Positions 12,874-26,100 of a stretch of DNA of 64,000 nt are shown piece by piece (positions within the stretch are counted from its first letter, which is position 1; every line of letters begins with the position of its first letter). A program made the translations under genes and the position numbers. The notes beneath the pieces were generated by a model, which was not told where the DNA came from, did no database searches, and saw only the letters and a list, made by a program, of their open reading frames with translations. The DNA lies in NCBI GenBank assembly GCA_026120035.1, contig JALRME010000021.1, forward strand, positions 682,001-746,000, given 5' to 3'. This stretch comes from Coleophoma eucalyptorum. Lineage: Eukaryota; Ascomycota; Leotiomycetes; Helotiales; Dermateaceae.

Positions 12874-14637
12874 TCACGATCCACTACCAACAGGTCTCGC
12901 AATTCCACTTAAGTTTACCACTCCTCCCATCCCACCAACCTGTCTTTCCCTGGTCACCCAACCTGGAATCTGGGTATCCTTCCCTTCTCTCGCAGCTTTT
13001 GTTTTCAATACATCCCAAACACCAGGAAATCCAGCATTGACAGCACCGCCTCTTTGTTTTGCGCCGAGTATTGCAAATTTGCCCTGGTTGTGACTTATGA
13101 ATCCGTGCAAGAGACCTTGCTGCACCAAACTTGCCACAATAGCCTCTACTTCCCTTATATCGGGCGTGTGATTCCCACATATCACCCCGGATGCAGCTGC
13201 AAGTTTCTGTCCATTAGGAGCGGACTGTTCTGCCGGCTTCATGAACATTGTATTTACATGCTGGCGGCTGTTAAATGGTGTGGATTCCCCGGAGCCTTCA
13301 AGCAGCATCTGACAATACTGTGCTGCAGCGGCAAAATCTGTAAAGTCCAAGGTAGGTGCTTTCCGGCTGTTGATATCGCCTGGTGCCTGATATGTGAGTA
13401 GGAATACCCGTCGAGCAAGCGATCTCCAAACGAGAACCTCACACCGGTAAAGCATAGGCAGCAGAATACCTTTTTGGAAGAACCATTCTTCATTCCCAGA
13501 CTCAGACCCCAGTGATTTTTTGAATGCAACAAAATCACCCTTTTTGATAGCCTTCGCGATGGGAAAGAATTTCTCCACAATTCCTTGTGCCTCGGGCCTC
13601 GACATCAACGCTGGGGATGGAAACCGGCCCAGAATCAAATTTGACGTGATTAGGTATATCAAAATCATTCGACGCTGAGATATGCACTGCGCGTGGCATT
13701 GGTTGTAAGAAGACTGTAAGCAATTTTGGGCATGATAGAAATGGCCATTGGCGAATTGGAATCGACCAAGGTAGTAGAGATAGGTGACTCTTTGACTCGC
13801 TGGGTATAGTGAGAGTGGCGGCGAGTTCTGCGAGATGTTCGTGAACAATTGATTTGCAAGACGAGTTTTCCTACACTGTCCGGAGAAAATTAGTTCAGTT
13901 CCAGTCTGGGCGGTTTGGGGTATGTACTTGGAAAAGCAGTTTCAACACAAGATTTGCAAAAGAGTATATTCCAACTTTCTTGCCCTCGGGTTTTCCGTCT
14001 TTACCAATGCCATTCCGATTCGACGTTCGCTCGGTGAGACACATCGTGAATGCGCGCTGAATTGATTCCGCAGTTCCTTCCACCAAAGTCTTTCTACCCT
14101 CTCCTCCTTGGTCAACAACGGCTCGACGCTTTCGCGTGAGGTCTGGTCTTTTGTCGAGTGTCATTGCAAGCTTGGCCAAAGCAGTAGAAAGTTGTATGAC
14201 GGTAGGTAGAACGACGATTCCATAGGTGGCATTCGATAGGGCCGTGATGCAAGAACTATAGCACCAACAGTCAAATTGTGCACTGTACTGCTTCAATGGT
14301 ATTCATACTTTACTAGCTCACTGAGCTGAGTGTGTGTCCTCAGCAAATCCTCAAAGTCCACATCTCTCCAGAATTCCAAATACGCCTTCATGAAGGCAAG
14401 AAAGCCCGGCCACACATCGCCTTCGTCCGCTTTGGCGTTTGCGCTCTCTGGCAGAAGCTTCTCGATATAGCGCTCGAGCACATTCCCATCTTTGTACTTC
14501 GCCTTCAATTCGGCACCCAGCTTGTAGTAGTGTTCGGGTAGAGGTGGTTCGACGCGCAGCCAGTCCTGCAGCTTCAGTGCATCTTTCGTCTTGAGGAAAT
14601 TGTGTATCGAGGCGAGGAACTCCTCAATGATAGCCAT
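12874..14637 (-). CDS. CSN12: PCI-domain protein, COP9 signalosome subunit 12-like (Csn12)
   Basis: Three exons, 14637-14309, 14255-13928 and 13875-12874, give 552 residues. The N-terminal half is helical repeat sequence (MAIIEEFLASIHNFLKTKD at the start, then CITALSNATYGIVVLP). The conserved Csn12/PCID2 block QCRKTRLANQLFTNI spans the exon 2/3 junction and confirms it, followed by YLYYLGRFQFANGHFYHAQN, where the TPR-like array enters the PCI domain. The C-terminal winged helix is marked by EVEAIVASLVQQGLLHGFIS and the conserved LGAKQRGGAVNAGFP. In yeast Csn12 binds Thp3 and Sem1 and functions in transcription-coupled processes and splicing; in filamentous fungi it is annotated beside the COP9 signalosome. 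The last residues after VTRERQ are not conserved to my knowledge. Confidence 0.88.
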
Positions 14638-15889
14638 GGTCGACAGCTACTAGGAACTACAAGAATGGATGAATTGCGATACCTCGGGACACCGTGGCAT
14701 CTGAGTCGTCGTATTTCAGGTAGCCATGGCCTACTCGAATATGTCTGTGGTGGCGCAAGTATCTGGTATTGACTGAGGTTGTTCTTGAGAAGTTGCGAGG
14801 CTCGGGGGTTCCTCGAAGTGGAAGAAGTAAAGCGAGCTCTGCATGACAATGACAAGGCTGCACTGCCTTAGTTCCATCCCAGAAATAGTGTGATTAGTCA
14901 TCCTCAGCGCCCCACCTAGGCTAGCCTCGTCCTCAATAATTCATGTTAACTAACTTCTCACGGCACAGAGGACTGTCGTTGACTGCAATTGGTCTTTTGG
15001 GTTTGGCTTTTACAATGGCTCTGAAGATTATGGTGATTAATACTTTGGGAGAATATTGTCAAGGTTGTCAATACCTGCTCATGTGGCTTGCGGGAATTGC
15101 CAATCATGGCAGCCAGCATTGTAAACTCAGCACTAATGTAGACAGCAGAAGGCTCTGAGTTGGCCAGGCGTGACAAACAATATAGCTATTTCTTCGTCAA
15201 CCTATTATAGATCTGAGTATATCCTATACACATACGCTGCCAAATTGGGGTTGCAGCAAGCTAAAAGATTCGAGCGCTCAATTAAAATCTGTAAAGTTGC
15301 TGGACATTGTTCAAAAGCCCCCGTATGGAGCTCTATCGTTTTTATTGGGCACTCTTACTAGAAATACGACACCAAAGGACATAACAGCGAAGATCACAAT
15401 TATAGCTAGCTTAAGCTTGGCAATGATAGTTACATTGCCGTTACAGATTATGCTCTTGTTGGAAAATAGCCGAAGGGATAAGTGTGCCCTCTGAGAGCAT
15501 ACAACCGGTGCCGAATTCATGAACCTGATAGAGCGAAAGAATGGTGAATAAGAGTAAGTGGTTGGCCGTTTGAGGAGTCAGTTATTGTTTAGTACATTTC
15601 CGGACGTAAATTTTCATCTGAAGTACGCGCCATAGTAGTTTCTACAATGGTATAATCCTTGGTCCATCTGAGCAGAAGATCCAGTTGAAGAAAGTATTCG
15701 CGGGAAGAGCGTCGCACTATGTCAGCACCCTGAAATGAGTCACGAAGTAAACGAGCACGAGCATTGAGATGCTGTCTTAGTAGCCGCCCTGCATTCCATT
15801 TCGGCCATTACAAATATACCAGGTGTCGTCCAACAGCAGTTAAACCTCTAGGCTATAATAAAAACTTCATAAAAGCCCCTAGTTCTATC
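14638..15889. other. Intergenic stretch between CSN12 and the GNAT gene
   Basis: About 1.25 kb containing both divergent promoters. AT-rich in the middle (15150-15500) with several short frames on opposite strands that I regard as chance. Nothing else recognised. Confidence 0.5.
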
Positions 15890-16492
15890 ATGACTTCCAC
15901 CTTCTACACACACGAATCAAACTTGTTCCATCTAACCAATCCCCACTTCCAAATCCACTCCGACAAGATTCCAGGACTAGTCCTCCGCAATGCGACACCA
16001 GCAGATAACGCCGTCCTTCTCAGACTTTTCACAGATGTGAAAAATGTTGGACTAGACAAATCAGTAGCTGGCCTTGATAATCCCCAAGCCATTAGCGATC
16101 TGATCAAGGCATGGAATACCTTTGAGCCACTGGAGCGTGTGAACGCCGTCATCGTCTACCAAGGCGCAGTAATTGGAACGGGAGGTATTGGCTGGATTGG
16201 GACCACTAAGCAAGGAAAGCGTATTGGCGATGTGGGAGTCATGATTGACACCCCGTATCGTGGTAAGGGTTTTGCATTTGAAGCGTTGAGAATCAGCATC
16301 GATTATGCATTTCGTGTTCTGGATATGGAGCTTGTGGACTGCTCTACGCGAGACGAAAATAAAGAGTTCAGAGGATTGATGGATAGAAAGTTTGGGTTCG
16401 TTGCTGAGAGGATCAAAGATCTAAAGTTTGGCAATGATTGGACTTGGACGATTGAGAGGAAGGAGTGGGAAGAGTGTTCACATTCAAAGTGA
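15890..16492 (+). CDS. GNAT-family N-acetyltransferase
   Basis: A single exon from the ATG at 15890 (MTSTFYTHESNLF) gives 200 residues; the frame is open further upstream to 15764, but that extension lacks family similarity. The domain begins with the beta-strand and helix LVLRNATPADNAVLLRLFTD. The acetyl-CoA site follows the strand GDVGVMIDTPYRGKGFAFEA, whose RGKGFA fits the R/Q-x-x-G-x-G/A pyrophosphate-binding loop. The C-terminal half includes the conserved helix EALRISIDYAFRVLDMELVD and a final beta-strand WTWTIERKEW. The overall pattern is that of RimJ/RimL-like small-molecule or peptide acetyltransferases. The substrate cannot be read from the sequence. Confidence 0.85.
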   Translation: MTSTFYTHESNLFHLTNPHFQIHSDKIPGLVLRNATPADNAVLLRLFTDVKNVGLDKSVAGLDNPQAISDLIKAWNTFEPLERVNAVIVYQGAVIGTGGIGWIGTTKQGKRIGDVGVMIDTPYRGKGFAFEALRISIDYAFRVLDMELVDCSTRDENKEFRGLMDRKFGFVAERIKDLKFGNDWTWTIERKEWEECSHSK

Positions 16493-17069
16493 TGTTCTAA
16501 GGCAGCTAGTTAGCTACCCTGTGCGCATCTCCCAATTTTCATTGCCCTGTTTCCATCTCATAGCACCAGACTTCCATTTCCAAACCAAATCTACAATTTG
16601 ATAACCAGCATTGATATACTGACAGAATCGTGGTGATCAATATGGGTGCAACACTTATAACTGCCCCAAGGTCTCGGGGAAACTATTAACCCGTACAACA
16701 TTGAACATCGCCCATCGCCCCCCATAAGCGCTTCGTTTTCATTTAGCAGCTGCAATGCAAGAGTGGCATCAAGGAAATTTCTGGTTGGGTATTCCCATCG
16801 ATTCACGCGAAATTGGCAAATGCCACTAACGCTCAAATCGCGGGGTATTGTATCTTGTCTTTTCCTTAGCTTTGAGATACGGGTTCTGCTCCAGATAGCT
16901 ACCGAGGAGAATTTACAACGCCTCTTTGCTATCATCACTTTTGCCTTGCCACCATCGATTAGTAAATTCAACACCAACAATGTACACGAAAGGTCCATAA
17001 ATTTGATAACTTATTGAAGTAGGTTTTAGATGCGATCCTTCTGCAGACCTTATCGATTCTCTCTACGAC
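16493..17069. other. Intergenic stretch upstream of the transcription-factor-like gene
   Basis: 577 bp between two plus-strand genes: 3' flank of the GNAT gene and presumed promoter of the next. A 135-codon minus-strand frame (16591-16998) is present but shows no recognisable features. Confidence 0.5.
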
Positions 17070-18987
17070 ATGAGCAATGATGGAGAACAGATCAGTTACA
17101 CCGCCGTGACCGGTCAACAGGCGGTCGGCAGTAACTCGAGAAATGTTCATCAGGGTGGGTGGCGTCGTTCTAAAACCAACGAAAGAAACGAAGTCGAGCT
17201 CCAACAGCCAGTACAATCAAGATCGTCCACGGAGAGTAGAAGTCCTCAGGATGAATCATCTTCTAAGATAGGGTTTGCTTTTGTCCAGGTAGATTCCTCA
17301 GGAAAGCCTCAAGATGACAGCTCTCGGACGGCAGTTAGATCAACTGCCAAAAGGTTCTCTCACAAAGAACGTCGACGCCCAGAACCTAGAATTGCACCGC
17401 GAAGGATCCTCAGTAAAACAGAGGTGCCTAAGATTACATCGCAGAATACTGTTGAGGCCGACATATTGGATGAGCAGGCCTCGAGGGAAGTTCAACTGAC
17501 GAAATATCGCCAGGATCATGTTAAAGAGGTGATGTCCGTCTCGTCGGCGGCCATGGCAACAAGCAATTCCCCCATATTTGATTACTCACAATCACTTACC
17601 CACCGTGGTAAGCATACACCTCCCGACCATAAAGGTAGTTTCTGACGTGTTTATAGAAAATACACCATACGCTCTATTTCTAGGAGACGAAGCGCCAAGC
17701 CTGTATATGCAAGCAAGAAGGTGGCCATTTGTATATGCTCTTAGAAGTGCCATCCGCCCTAAATTTTCCTTATGGATGCCAGAGTCAGGAACTCCACTGT
17801 TGGATGCAAGAGCGGTCAGAGGGTGCTTGATAAAGGCTATCCGACCAATTGCATTCATTAATTATAGCTACGAATTCTACTCTTACAAAGGACAGACCAT
17901 TAAATGGGTTAGTAATCAGTTACTAACTAACAGAGGGACAAGCGACAACACACTTGGTGTTATTCTATGTCTTGCTATGTTGGAGGTGGGCAATCATTTC
18001 CTGAATTCCCTCCTATTCCTGTGCGCCACACCGCCCAGTCCTCTGCCATTTCTACTCACAATTTGATAATTCAAGTTGGCTATATTGAGTTTAAGTCGTT
18101 ACTTACACTTCTGTTCACTATCAGATAGGGCACTCAAATAAGCTAGAAGTCGTCCAACACTTGAATGGTGTACACCAAATTATCGTAGTACGTGGTGGAA
18201 TAGAAACTTTTAGGTATAACCCAAATTTCCAACTAAAATTGTTGTTGTGAGTAACCCCTGAAATATTTGGAGGTTCTAACTAAAAGTGTCTGCATACAGA
18301 ATCGACATATTCGCTGCGGTTATTACCAATACAGATCCAAAATTCCCACCATTGTATTCTCCGAGCCCTGTACCAGCACCCGGTCGTGTTCTAGGTCTAC
18401 AGCAAGACTCAATATTTGATTCTCCTCTCTATGGCAATACAGACTTAGATGGCCTTCTATATAATTCAGTTTTCCAAGGATCCGAGATACGACTATTGCA
18501 AAGCATGCGAAATCTGACCTTGGCAGCGAATAAGTTCACTGGCGAAGTAAAGACTCTTTTAACTCTATTGGGCACAATCTTTTCTGAAACTGACTCAAAT
18601 ATATCTCCACTGTATAAGACCATATTCCACACCTCCATAATCTACAGCCGACTGTTTCACTCACCACCTATTGCCCTCTCCTCTTCGCTCAACCGGGAAT
18701 CTCTTTCACTGCTCATCGAGGAATTAGAATCGCCCGTTAATGATACTACCTGGCTACTATACCCGGGAATCTTCCTGTGGGTATTGCTAGTTGCGGTCGT
18801 GGCGTCCGATGGTTCGACAGAGAGAGCATTCCTCACACAGCTCTTTGGCAAGATTGTCAGTGTGGCGAGATGGGGCTGGTGGCGTGAGGTAAGGGAGAGT
18901 ATGATCGCCTTCTTGGAGATGAGACGAAGAGCGGAGCCCACAAACAAAGAAAGGACTCAGACTGTACAGACAATCGAAGGGAAATGA
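17070..18987 (+). CDS. Fungal 'tachykinin family' transcription-factor-like protein
   Basis: Four exons, 17070-17607, 17657-17985, 18125-18246 and 18300-18987, give 558 residues. The basic, low-complexity N-terminus contains the family signature of a phenylalanine-led strand (IGFAFVQVDSSGKP), a DDSSRTAVRSTAKRFSHKER segment and a run of Arg. In this Pezizomycotina family these precede a large helical domain resembling the middle region of Zn2Cys6 regulators. Here that part begins at PYALFLGDEAPSLYMQARRW and runs to the C-terminus (LIEELESPVNDTTWLLYPGI and following). No Zn2Cys6 cluster or other DNA-binding motif is visible, so direct DNA binding is unproven. Splice phases are all consistent. 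Exon 3 is fixed by the motif HLNGVHQIIVVRGG. It is convergent with the sugar transporter. Confidence 0.72.
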
Positions 18988-19288
18988 AGTTCATGATTCT
19001 TCATTTGGCTAACTTTAGTAAGAGTTATACTACTATACTAAACATGTTTCAATCATAGTTGTTTGAAGGATATGAATTTTTCACGATTCCAGATCTGGTC
19101 AAATTTGAGTATATGATGCATTCATGCCCTCTATCATATACCTAACCTTGTGTAAAACAGACGCCTCCATAAATACAACACGAAGAGACCCAGAGCTCGT
19201 TCGGTACCTGAACTCCGAGCTATGCAAAACGAATATTTTACGCCCCTCCCAGTAAACGACACAGCTCCTCTCTATAGAACAGTTGCTA

Positions 19289-21159
19289 TCACTTGGTTGG
19301 ATATCCCTCTTCGTGATCAACCATAACACCGCTGTTGCCACCAAACTCCTCATCCTTAGTCTTCTTCAGTCTCAGAGCGTCACTATCACCGCTTTCTCTT
19401 CCAGATCCCCAGCCCTCTTCCATCTCGAAGTAGCGCTCCGGTCTCTTGGCTGCAATCGCATCCTTATCCCTGAAAATAAATACAGAGCCGTTCTCCCGGA
19501 AGAGACGATCAATATCTTCCAGGGTACGATCGCTAGTCTCTGGGTAGAACAAGTAGACGACAGGGACGAACATAGCATTGAAGATTGTCCAGATGATGTA
19601 GAATCTCCATTGAAGGGACTCGATGCCGATGGGCGTAATTTCAACCTAGATCGCAAGTGGTCAGCAAAAATCTCGACATAACTGAATTATTGTACTTACG
19701 ACCATGAAGTTGAAGATCCAGTTTGCGGCTGTACCTAAAGCAGCACCCTTGGTCCGCATACTCAGAGAATTGATCTCGGTTGGATACAACCAAGGAACAC
19801 CTTGCCATCCAATTCCAAAGAAGACGTAGTAAAGGAAGAAGAAAGCGACAGAAGCAGAAGCGACTTGTTTCTGATACGCATAGCCCTCCATCTCGCTGTA
19901 TCTGATCAAGACAGTAATGAGCAGGTAGCAAAATGCCTGACCAGCTGCTGCATACATCATCAGATTTCTTCGGCCCCATTTCTCGACATTGGGGATAGCG
20001 ACCAGGGAGAAGAAGAGGTAAGAAACAGAATTGCAGGCTGCCAAAAGACGAGCGAGACTGTTCGACAAGCCGACTGAGGAAATCAGAACAGTAGGAAGGT
20101 AGTAGGAGGTCACATTGATTCCAGAGAGTTGTTGCATAATCTGGGTTCCCATTCCGAGCACGAGACGACGGATAGTAGACATGCCAGACTGGTCACCAGT
20201 TCGACCGCGGAGGAGGTCAGCCCAGGAGACACCGTGATCGCGCTCGTACTGTACTGCGAAACAGATATCCTTCATATCATTTTCGATACGCTGGTCCGAG
20301 ACAGGGAGGCCTTCGACGTCGGCTAGAATCTGGCGAGCTTCCGGAATACGATCCTGTATCATGTTAGTACGTAGGTACTCTGGTATGAGAGAACGTACCT
20401 TTGCTGCGAGCCATCGAGGGGATTCCGGCAACCAAGGAACGGTAGCGAACAGAATGATGATGAAGATCAGTTGGAAAGCAAGTGGGAATCTCCAGGAGAT
20501 AGGACCAGAGACGTAGGAGAACCCATATGTCATCCAGTTACTCAAAGAGAAACCTGCAATGTTCAAGATCATCTCGATGACGACAAGCTTTCCTCTCCAG
20601 CTTGCCTTACTTGTCTCGGATTGCCAGACACTAAAGTATATAGTCAGTATAGTTATCTTTGTTGCTAGTTCTGTACTGGGCTAGTTTCCCAGGTTATGCA
20701 AGGGGATAACTAACGGGGCAGTAGAAGTGTTTATCCCGTTCCCTAATCCAGCAATGATACGTCCTGCTATCATGACAGGTACACTGAATGCAAAGATTTG
20801 CATGAAGGCTCCCACAGTCATTATGCTTGTACCGAGAAGAATGGACTTTTTACGCCCAAGAATGTCGCCGATGACAACAGCCAAGATAGCTCCTGCAAAA
20901 CATCCCAGATCATAGACGGCGGTGACGGTGCCGACGAGTCCAGTCTTGTCGTTCAAGTCGAGGGTGTCCAGAAAGTCCTGTGTTACGATAACGCCACCTA
21001 TAGAGCACCCTATGTTAGTCATACAACTTAGAGTTATGCATACGAGGCTGACTTACCAAAAACACCTTGGTCGTAACCAAAGAGAGTCATATCAGTTGCA
21101 CAAGCAACCGTGACCCAAAAGGTAAGCCATCCTCCGGTCATACCAAAGTAAGGCGCCAT
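19289..21159 (-). CDS. MFS sugar transporter (sugar porter family, Stl1-like)
   Basis: Five exons, 21159-21057, 20997-20715, 20630-20399, 20353-19700 and 19645-19289, give 542 residues. Twelve transmembrane helices are expected. Sugar-porter signatures appear in order: DQGVFGGVIVTQDF in TM1, GDILGRKKSILLG in loop 2-3, PESPRWLAAKDRIPEAR after TM6, QQLSGINVTSYYLP in TM7, EKWGRRNLM in loop 8-9, and PETSDRTLEDIDRLF after TM12. The C-terminal tail after residue 480 is hydrophilic and variable. The start MAPYFGMTGGWLTFW fits members of the hexose/polyol group, but the substrate cannot be assigned. The upstream region (21407-21440) has GTGGGG and CTGGGG, which match the short CreA consensus SYGGRG; such matches are frequent by chance. 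The exon 2 donor is the less usual GTTAGT. Confidence 0.92.
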
Positions 21160-24100
21160 AATGGGCAAGAAGGGAAGTGAAAGATATTGCACTGGCAGGA
21201 TATAAAGAGAGTTGATATAATAAAAATGGGAATATCACAGCCTGTATGATATCAAAATATCTTGAGTTCAAGAACCCCGAGAAATAAATGGGGGAAAAAA
21301 GCAAAAAGAAGTGCCATATGAGTTACCTTTATAATGTTACTCTTTGGCCGCATTAATCTGATTGCTATAATGCACTTCTATCAAGTCAACCTGAGCTGCC
21401 CCTTATGTGGGGAGCGTATTGTTCCCACGGGGCCTGGGGTCCTCCCTCGAAGGAGTGCAGAGGCAACGCCATCACATCGACATCATCCATCACGCGCTCT
21501 CACTAAGCAGTAATTTTCGGACCGGATAAACAAATGAAGCGGGAAAATTCCAAGGCTTACACGACCCCAAACCCCTCCAAACAGTGAAAAGCCAAGGAAG
21601 GCCCTCTCATTGAAAGAACCGTAACTGACGTGGACGCCTACCGCACTCAAATTCCGCTTCGCAATAAGATTATGATCTCATACTACCGCCTCACCCTTCG
21701 CTACAGTCCCTGAATAGCTGCTGATCTCGCCGGGATAGCTGCGGCAGGCGAGCTGCTCGTCACTCTAGGACTACCTCTACCCATCAGCAACCGTCAACAA
21801 CCAGCAGGAGTGGCTAAGCGAGCTAGCCGAGCAACGAAGGTGCTTGCAACGGGCGAACAAATGCAGAAGCTTCTCAGCCGCATCCGCCTTGTCATTGGGC
21901 TGTGCTGGCATAAATCAGGACCACCGCAATGACAGAATTCCCAAAAGTCGGTCCGAAAAGCTATCGGTGTTTTGCTTTAGGCGAGAAAATAATAGCACCG
22001 GGCGAGGTGGTTGTCGGTTCGGCTGGGACTGCTATTTGTTTCAGAACAAGCAGCCCGAGAACTGATTGGGCCGCTGGCGACGACAATGCTTAATTCGACT
22101 CGTGAAAGCTCTTAGAGCATGAATACTGTACGTGACTCTTTCTTCTTCGTCCCATTTTCTTCGCGTCTTATGATGACATAATGTTTTAGCAGCGCGGGCT
22201 CGCTGCCCCTTTGCATAAGCGGTGCATTTATTCCCAACTCTCCACCCCCCCTACTCCGCCGTTCTTCCAGGCACTGGATTATTCTCAGATCCATCGCAGC
22301 TTCTTCTCTGGAGTACTCCATGCTCTCCATCTCCTCCGGAACTTCTCCAAGGGGGACACCTAGACATTGATCTGGAGATGGAGTCCTGCAACAGGTCCCG
22401 TTTGAGGCATAGCAATCAGCGTAATCACTCATAGCTTTCAGTGCCGATATCACTTCCTCTATACCCATCGTTTCTCTATGATGCCTTAACGATCTGGAAT
22501 CCTTCATTTTCCTTTTCGGCCCTTTATTGTGTGATCCTTATAAGGTTGTTTCTCTGCAATGAGCGTGTTATTGTTTCTTTCGAGACAAGTATAGACCGTC
22601 CTTGCGAGTTGCCTCGGAGGGTAGTTAATACTGCGTGGTACTCGATCAGTGTCCATGACTCGTCTTCTAATGCTTTTGCATTGCTGATAGAATGAAACCG
22701 CAAGTCGATAAAAAATGCCAAACTATGGCTTCAGGGTCCCTTTTGATTTCGTGTTTTATGGGTTTTGAAATCGTGAGTCGAGAAGAATAGCGAGAGGTAC
22801 TTAAGTCTGCTGTAAGGCCAGGCTGTTCTGCTCTTGCTTTTCACTGCAGTGATCATAATAGCAGTTGCCTCAATCTTTGCCTAGAGGAGTATGCAACTGT
22901 GGCAAATAGTTCAGCTTGCGTAAACCCACATGGGGACCTGCGAGTCAGAAATGACCACTCTAGGCACCCCTTGAAATTCCTTCGTCTTTGTCTGTCTTTG
23001 AAGTATTCGTCTTACCTCCTTCTCTTGCCATACATTCTGGCATGGGAAATTTAAGGGGGTTGAGTGATTTTTTACAATGCTCTCGAGATAAATAAAACCC
23101 ATGCCCTGGGATCTCGCGTATGCCAGTTCGTACGAACTTACTTGATGAACTCCCCCAAAGGTGGAAACCCAGGCAGGGGTTTTTTTTTTTAGAATATTGA
23201 CCAGAATCATTGGAAAACAGCTCCATCAATCTCGTACTCGTACTATAGACAAATCAATGTTATTTAGAAGCTTGTGGGCGGACTCAGAAGCCCTAAATAC
23301 CAGTAATAACCAATATGCAAATACTAATTTCTTGCTTTTTTAAAGTATGAAACAGTTACTTATGTTTAATTGAATTTTAGTTCAAGTGAATTGGAACTTA
23401 TCCTATATAAAAGCAGCAAAAGTGGTGTGGTGGAAAACGCTTATCAACAATTTGTGGCCTGAGGCCTCAGGCACAGCACACACTTGGCGCTAGTACGCAT
23501 ATCTTCTTTCCTTTCTTGCACATAACCTGTTTCTCTCTTCATCGAAAAATACATACTGTAACTCTACACATATAGTTTTAAATCAAGAGTCCATTGTCGG
23601 TCGTCTCTTACTGTGAGTTGTGTCTTGGCATATCACGCCCGACTTCGAAATAATATTAATCTATCCGAAGTACGAGTAGAAGATCCGAAGGAAAAGGGAA
23701 GTGGATCATCTATTATGGGGTTCAGGATAATCAAATCCCTGCTCCTTTTATCATTGATATTGTAGAATTCCTAGAAGAGAGGGAGCCTCTAAGTACAACT
23801 GTGCTGATACAATACAGGGGAAGGGACGGAGACTTGGCGTATTGAGCTAGAAGATACCGCTGTTTCCAAGATATGTTTGAACCGAAAGATACCCATCAGG
23901 TCTCCTGAATTAATCTAGGTCGGTCTTATTCTCGCTCCTGGAAGGAGGCCACTGACTAGTCCTGGCGCCTTGCGGATACGTGGATTTGTCACCAGAGATA
24001 GAACTCTCTAGGGTGTTCGTAGATAGAGATATTGAGCACCAGTACTTTGGAAAGATCAACATGCTACGGATAAGTTTTGAAGAGAATTCCACGCAAAACA

Positions 24101-26100
24101 GTCAAAGGGTTTGTAAAAGTACATGCAATACTATAGTTGTAGTGGCGCGTTGTACCTTTAGGGATAAGTCGTCATTTTATTTAAAGGAGGTACAGGGAGA
24201 GGACTTGCCTATCGTAGAAGAGGACGTCAGGGATCTAGGGGTCCTATAAGATTCCTTTGCAGAAGGCTTTAAAAGCTCAAAGTTTTACGTATATCAACGG
24301 CAAAGCAATGCTATGGGTTCTACCTACGTTTAAAAGACTCAGAGGCAACTATACTAGGGCAAGTAAGAATATAATAAAGGGTAAGCGGTTAGTACTACTA
24401 CAAGAAGTTATAAGGCTGTATTAACTTGTACTTAATACTCTCATGTAATTTTCATGAAGATCGATTGAGTTATATGGGACAATTAATTGGTATTAACAAG
24501 AACCTAAAAACAAAGAATGAAAAAGGTAAAGGCAAGCCAGTCCTTTGAAGGTATATACAAACCCTGCCATCTTTAACTGTCTCCGCAGTAATGTCGATTA
24601 TTTGAATTCAGATAATTTATAGCCTTCAGGGCCCTAGGCCTCCTAAAGATCTCCAGGCTCGCTAGAATTATACAGTTCCTAGAGATTTCAACCCTGATTT
24701 GATTCTGCAACAACAGAATGTGGCAACGAAGATTTGCGAGGTCAATAGAAGTAAAATTCATAATCTATCGACCATGTAGAATGAAGGAGATGATTGCCTG
24801 GAATGCCAATTCGCATGTTGGTGATGAGGCTGTAGTATTTGCCAGAGCTCGGTGGTATTAGGCTGCGGGATGTCTGGGAGAAATGTTCCTAGACACAACA
24901 CTAAAACCGGCTGGTCATCACTTGATATCTACCTGGTCATCTTCATTTATGCAGGATAAATACCTCCGCAGGAAGTAAAGTAGACTTGGTCATACATGAT
25001 AAGGAGGGTGTGGAGTATCGGGTAAATGGTAGATCTCCGAGCACCTGTCGCGTAGTTCTATGAACCTTTTTTTTCCCCAGCTAAACCCTATTTTATTCTT
25101 TTATAGATCTAGGTATCTTTAAGGATGTTTCAGATATATAACAGCTTTTGACCTAAGACCGGATAGGCCGGGCTACATTGAGAACTCCAAGTGGAGTTTA
25201 CGGGAATAGCAATAACAACTCTAGATCTGAGAGATATTTACCAAAGAAGATTCAACAGGATCTGTAGCATTTCCCAAGTTATCAAGCTTCGTGCTTAATT
25301 CAAACTCAGGTCCCTGACTTGTAGTCAACTTTTTACTCTTTTGTACTTGCAATAATACCCTTACCTTACCACAATGACCCCTAACTACCAGAGTCACCTT
25401 CTAAAACGACAGGATCCCGGCTAGAATAATACTAAATTTATAGAAGAACATTGTCTTTTCAAGTTTAAGAAGTAAAGTAATTCCTAAAGTTCTGAAATAT
25501 CAGCGGATTATGGATTAAGACCACTAAGTTACCTTCATCATAGACCGCATTCGCTTATTGGGTCATGTGACATTCCCTACGTAACTGGCCAGTTGTTTTA
25601 ATCACCGGCGCCTCGACGGGCAAATGGCTGTGCAACTTGATTGGAGGAGGCCGTAGATGAAACCACCGACCATGTGGCAGATGTTGCAGACAAATGGATG
25701 ATCTACAGCTAACCCAAATTCTTCGGGAGAAGTCGACTGAATAGCTACGGATCTGCACGTCAACAATCTATATAATGCATAACCTGTCAAAAGGAGAAAT
25801 AAGGACTGATGATGCTTAATTGTCGTCCTGGTAATCTCCGGGTTGTATAATACTTGTGAGGCCTTTACCACTTAGATTGTCGAACTCTGTCACATTTACA
25901 GCATGTAGCTAACTACGAATACTCTTTCTTCTCTTTTCGTCCCCAATTTCCGGAGGCTAAAATAAGCTTAGCTCTTCATTCCCGATGGGTAGGAACTGTA
26001 GAATAGTTGCGCAGTTGAATACGAGCAGGTAGAGCCTCTCTGGATAAATAGAATCTATTCATCTAACTTTCCCTTATCTGACATTATCCATCACTGCTTC
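21160..26100. other. Gene-poor, largely AT-rich island
   Basis: Nearly 5 kb without a convincing gene. The first 1.3 kb has ordinary composition and includes the sugar transporter promoter, plus an isolated 131-codon minus-strand frame (22112-22507) with no recognisable motif. From about 22.9 kb to 26.0 kb the sequence is visibly AT- and TA-rich, with homopolymer T runs (for example at 23179) and only broken frames. This is the look of decayed, possibly RIP-mutated mobile DNA, but I find no intact terminal repeat, LTR or transposase/polymerase motif to name an element. Confidence 0.5.

Noticed and set aside
16591..16998. 135-codon minus-strand frame between the GNAT and regulator-like genes
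   Set aside because: No recognisable motif and the composition resembles chance translation of intergenic DNA.
22112..22507. 131-codon minus-strand frame with an ATG start
   Set aside because: Low-complexity charged composition, no recognisable motif, no neighbouring splice partner, and it lies in what is probably promoter sequence.
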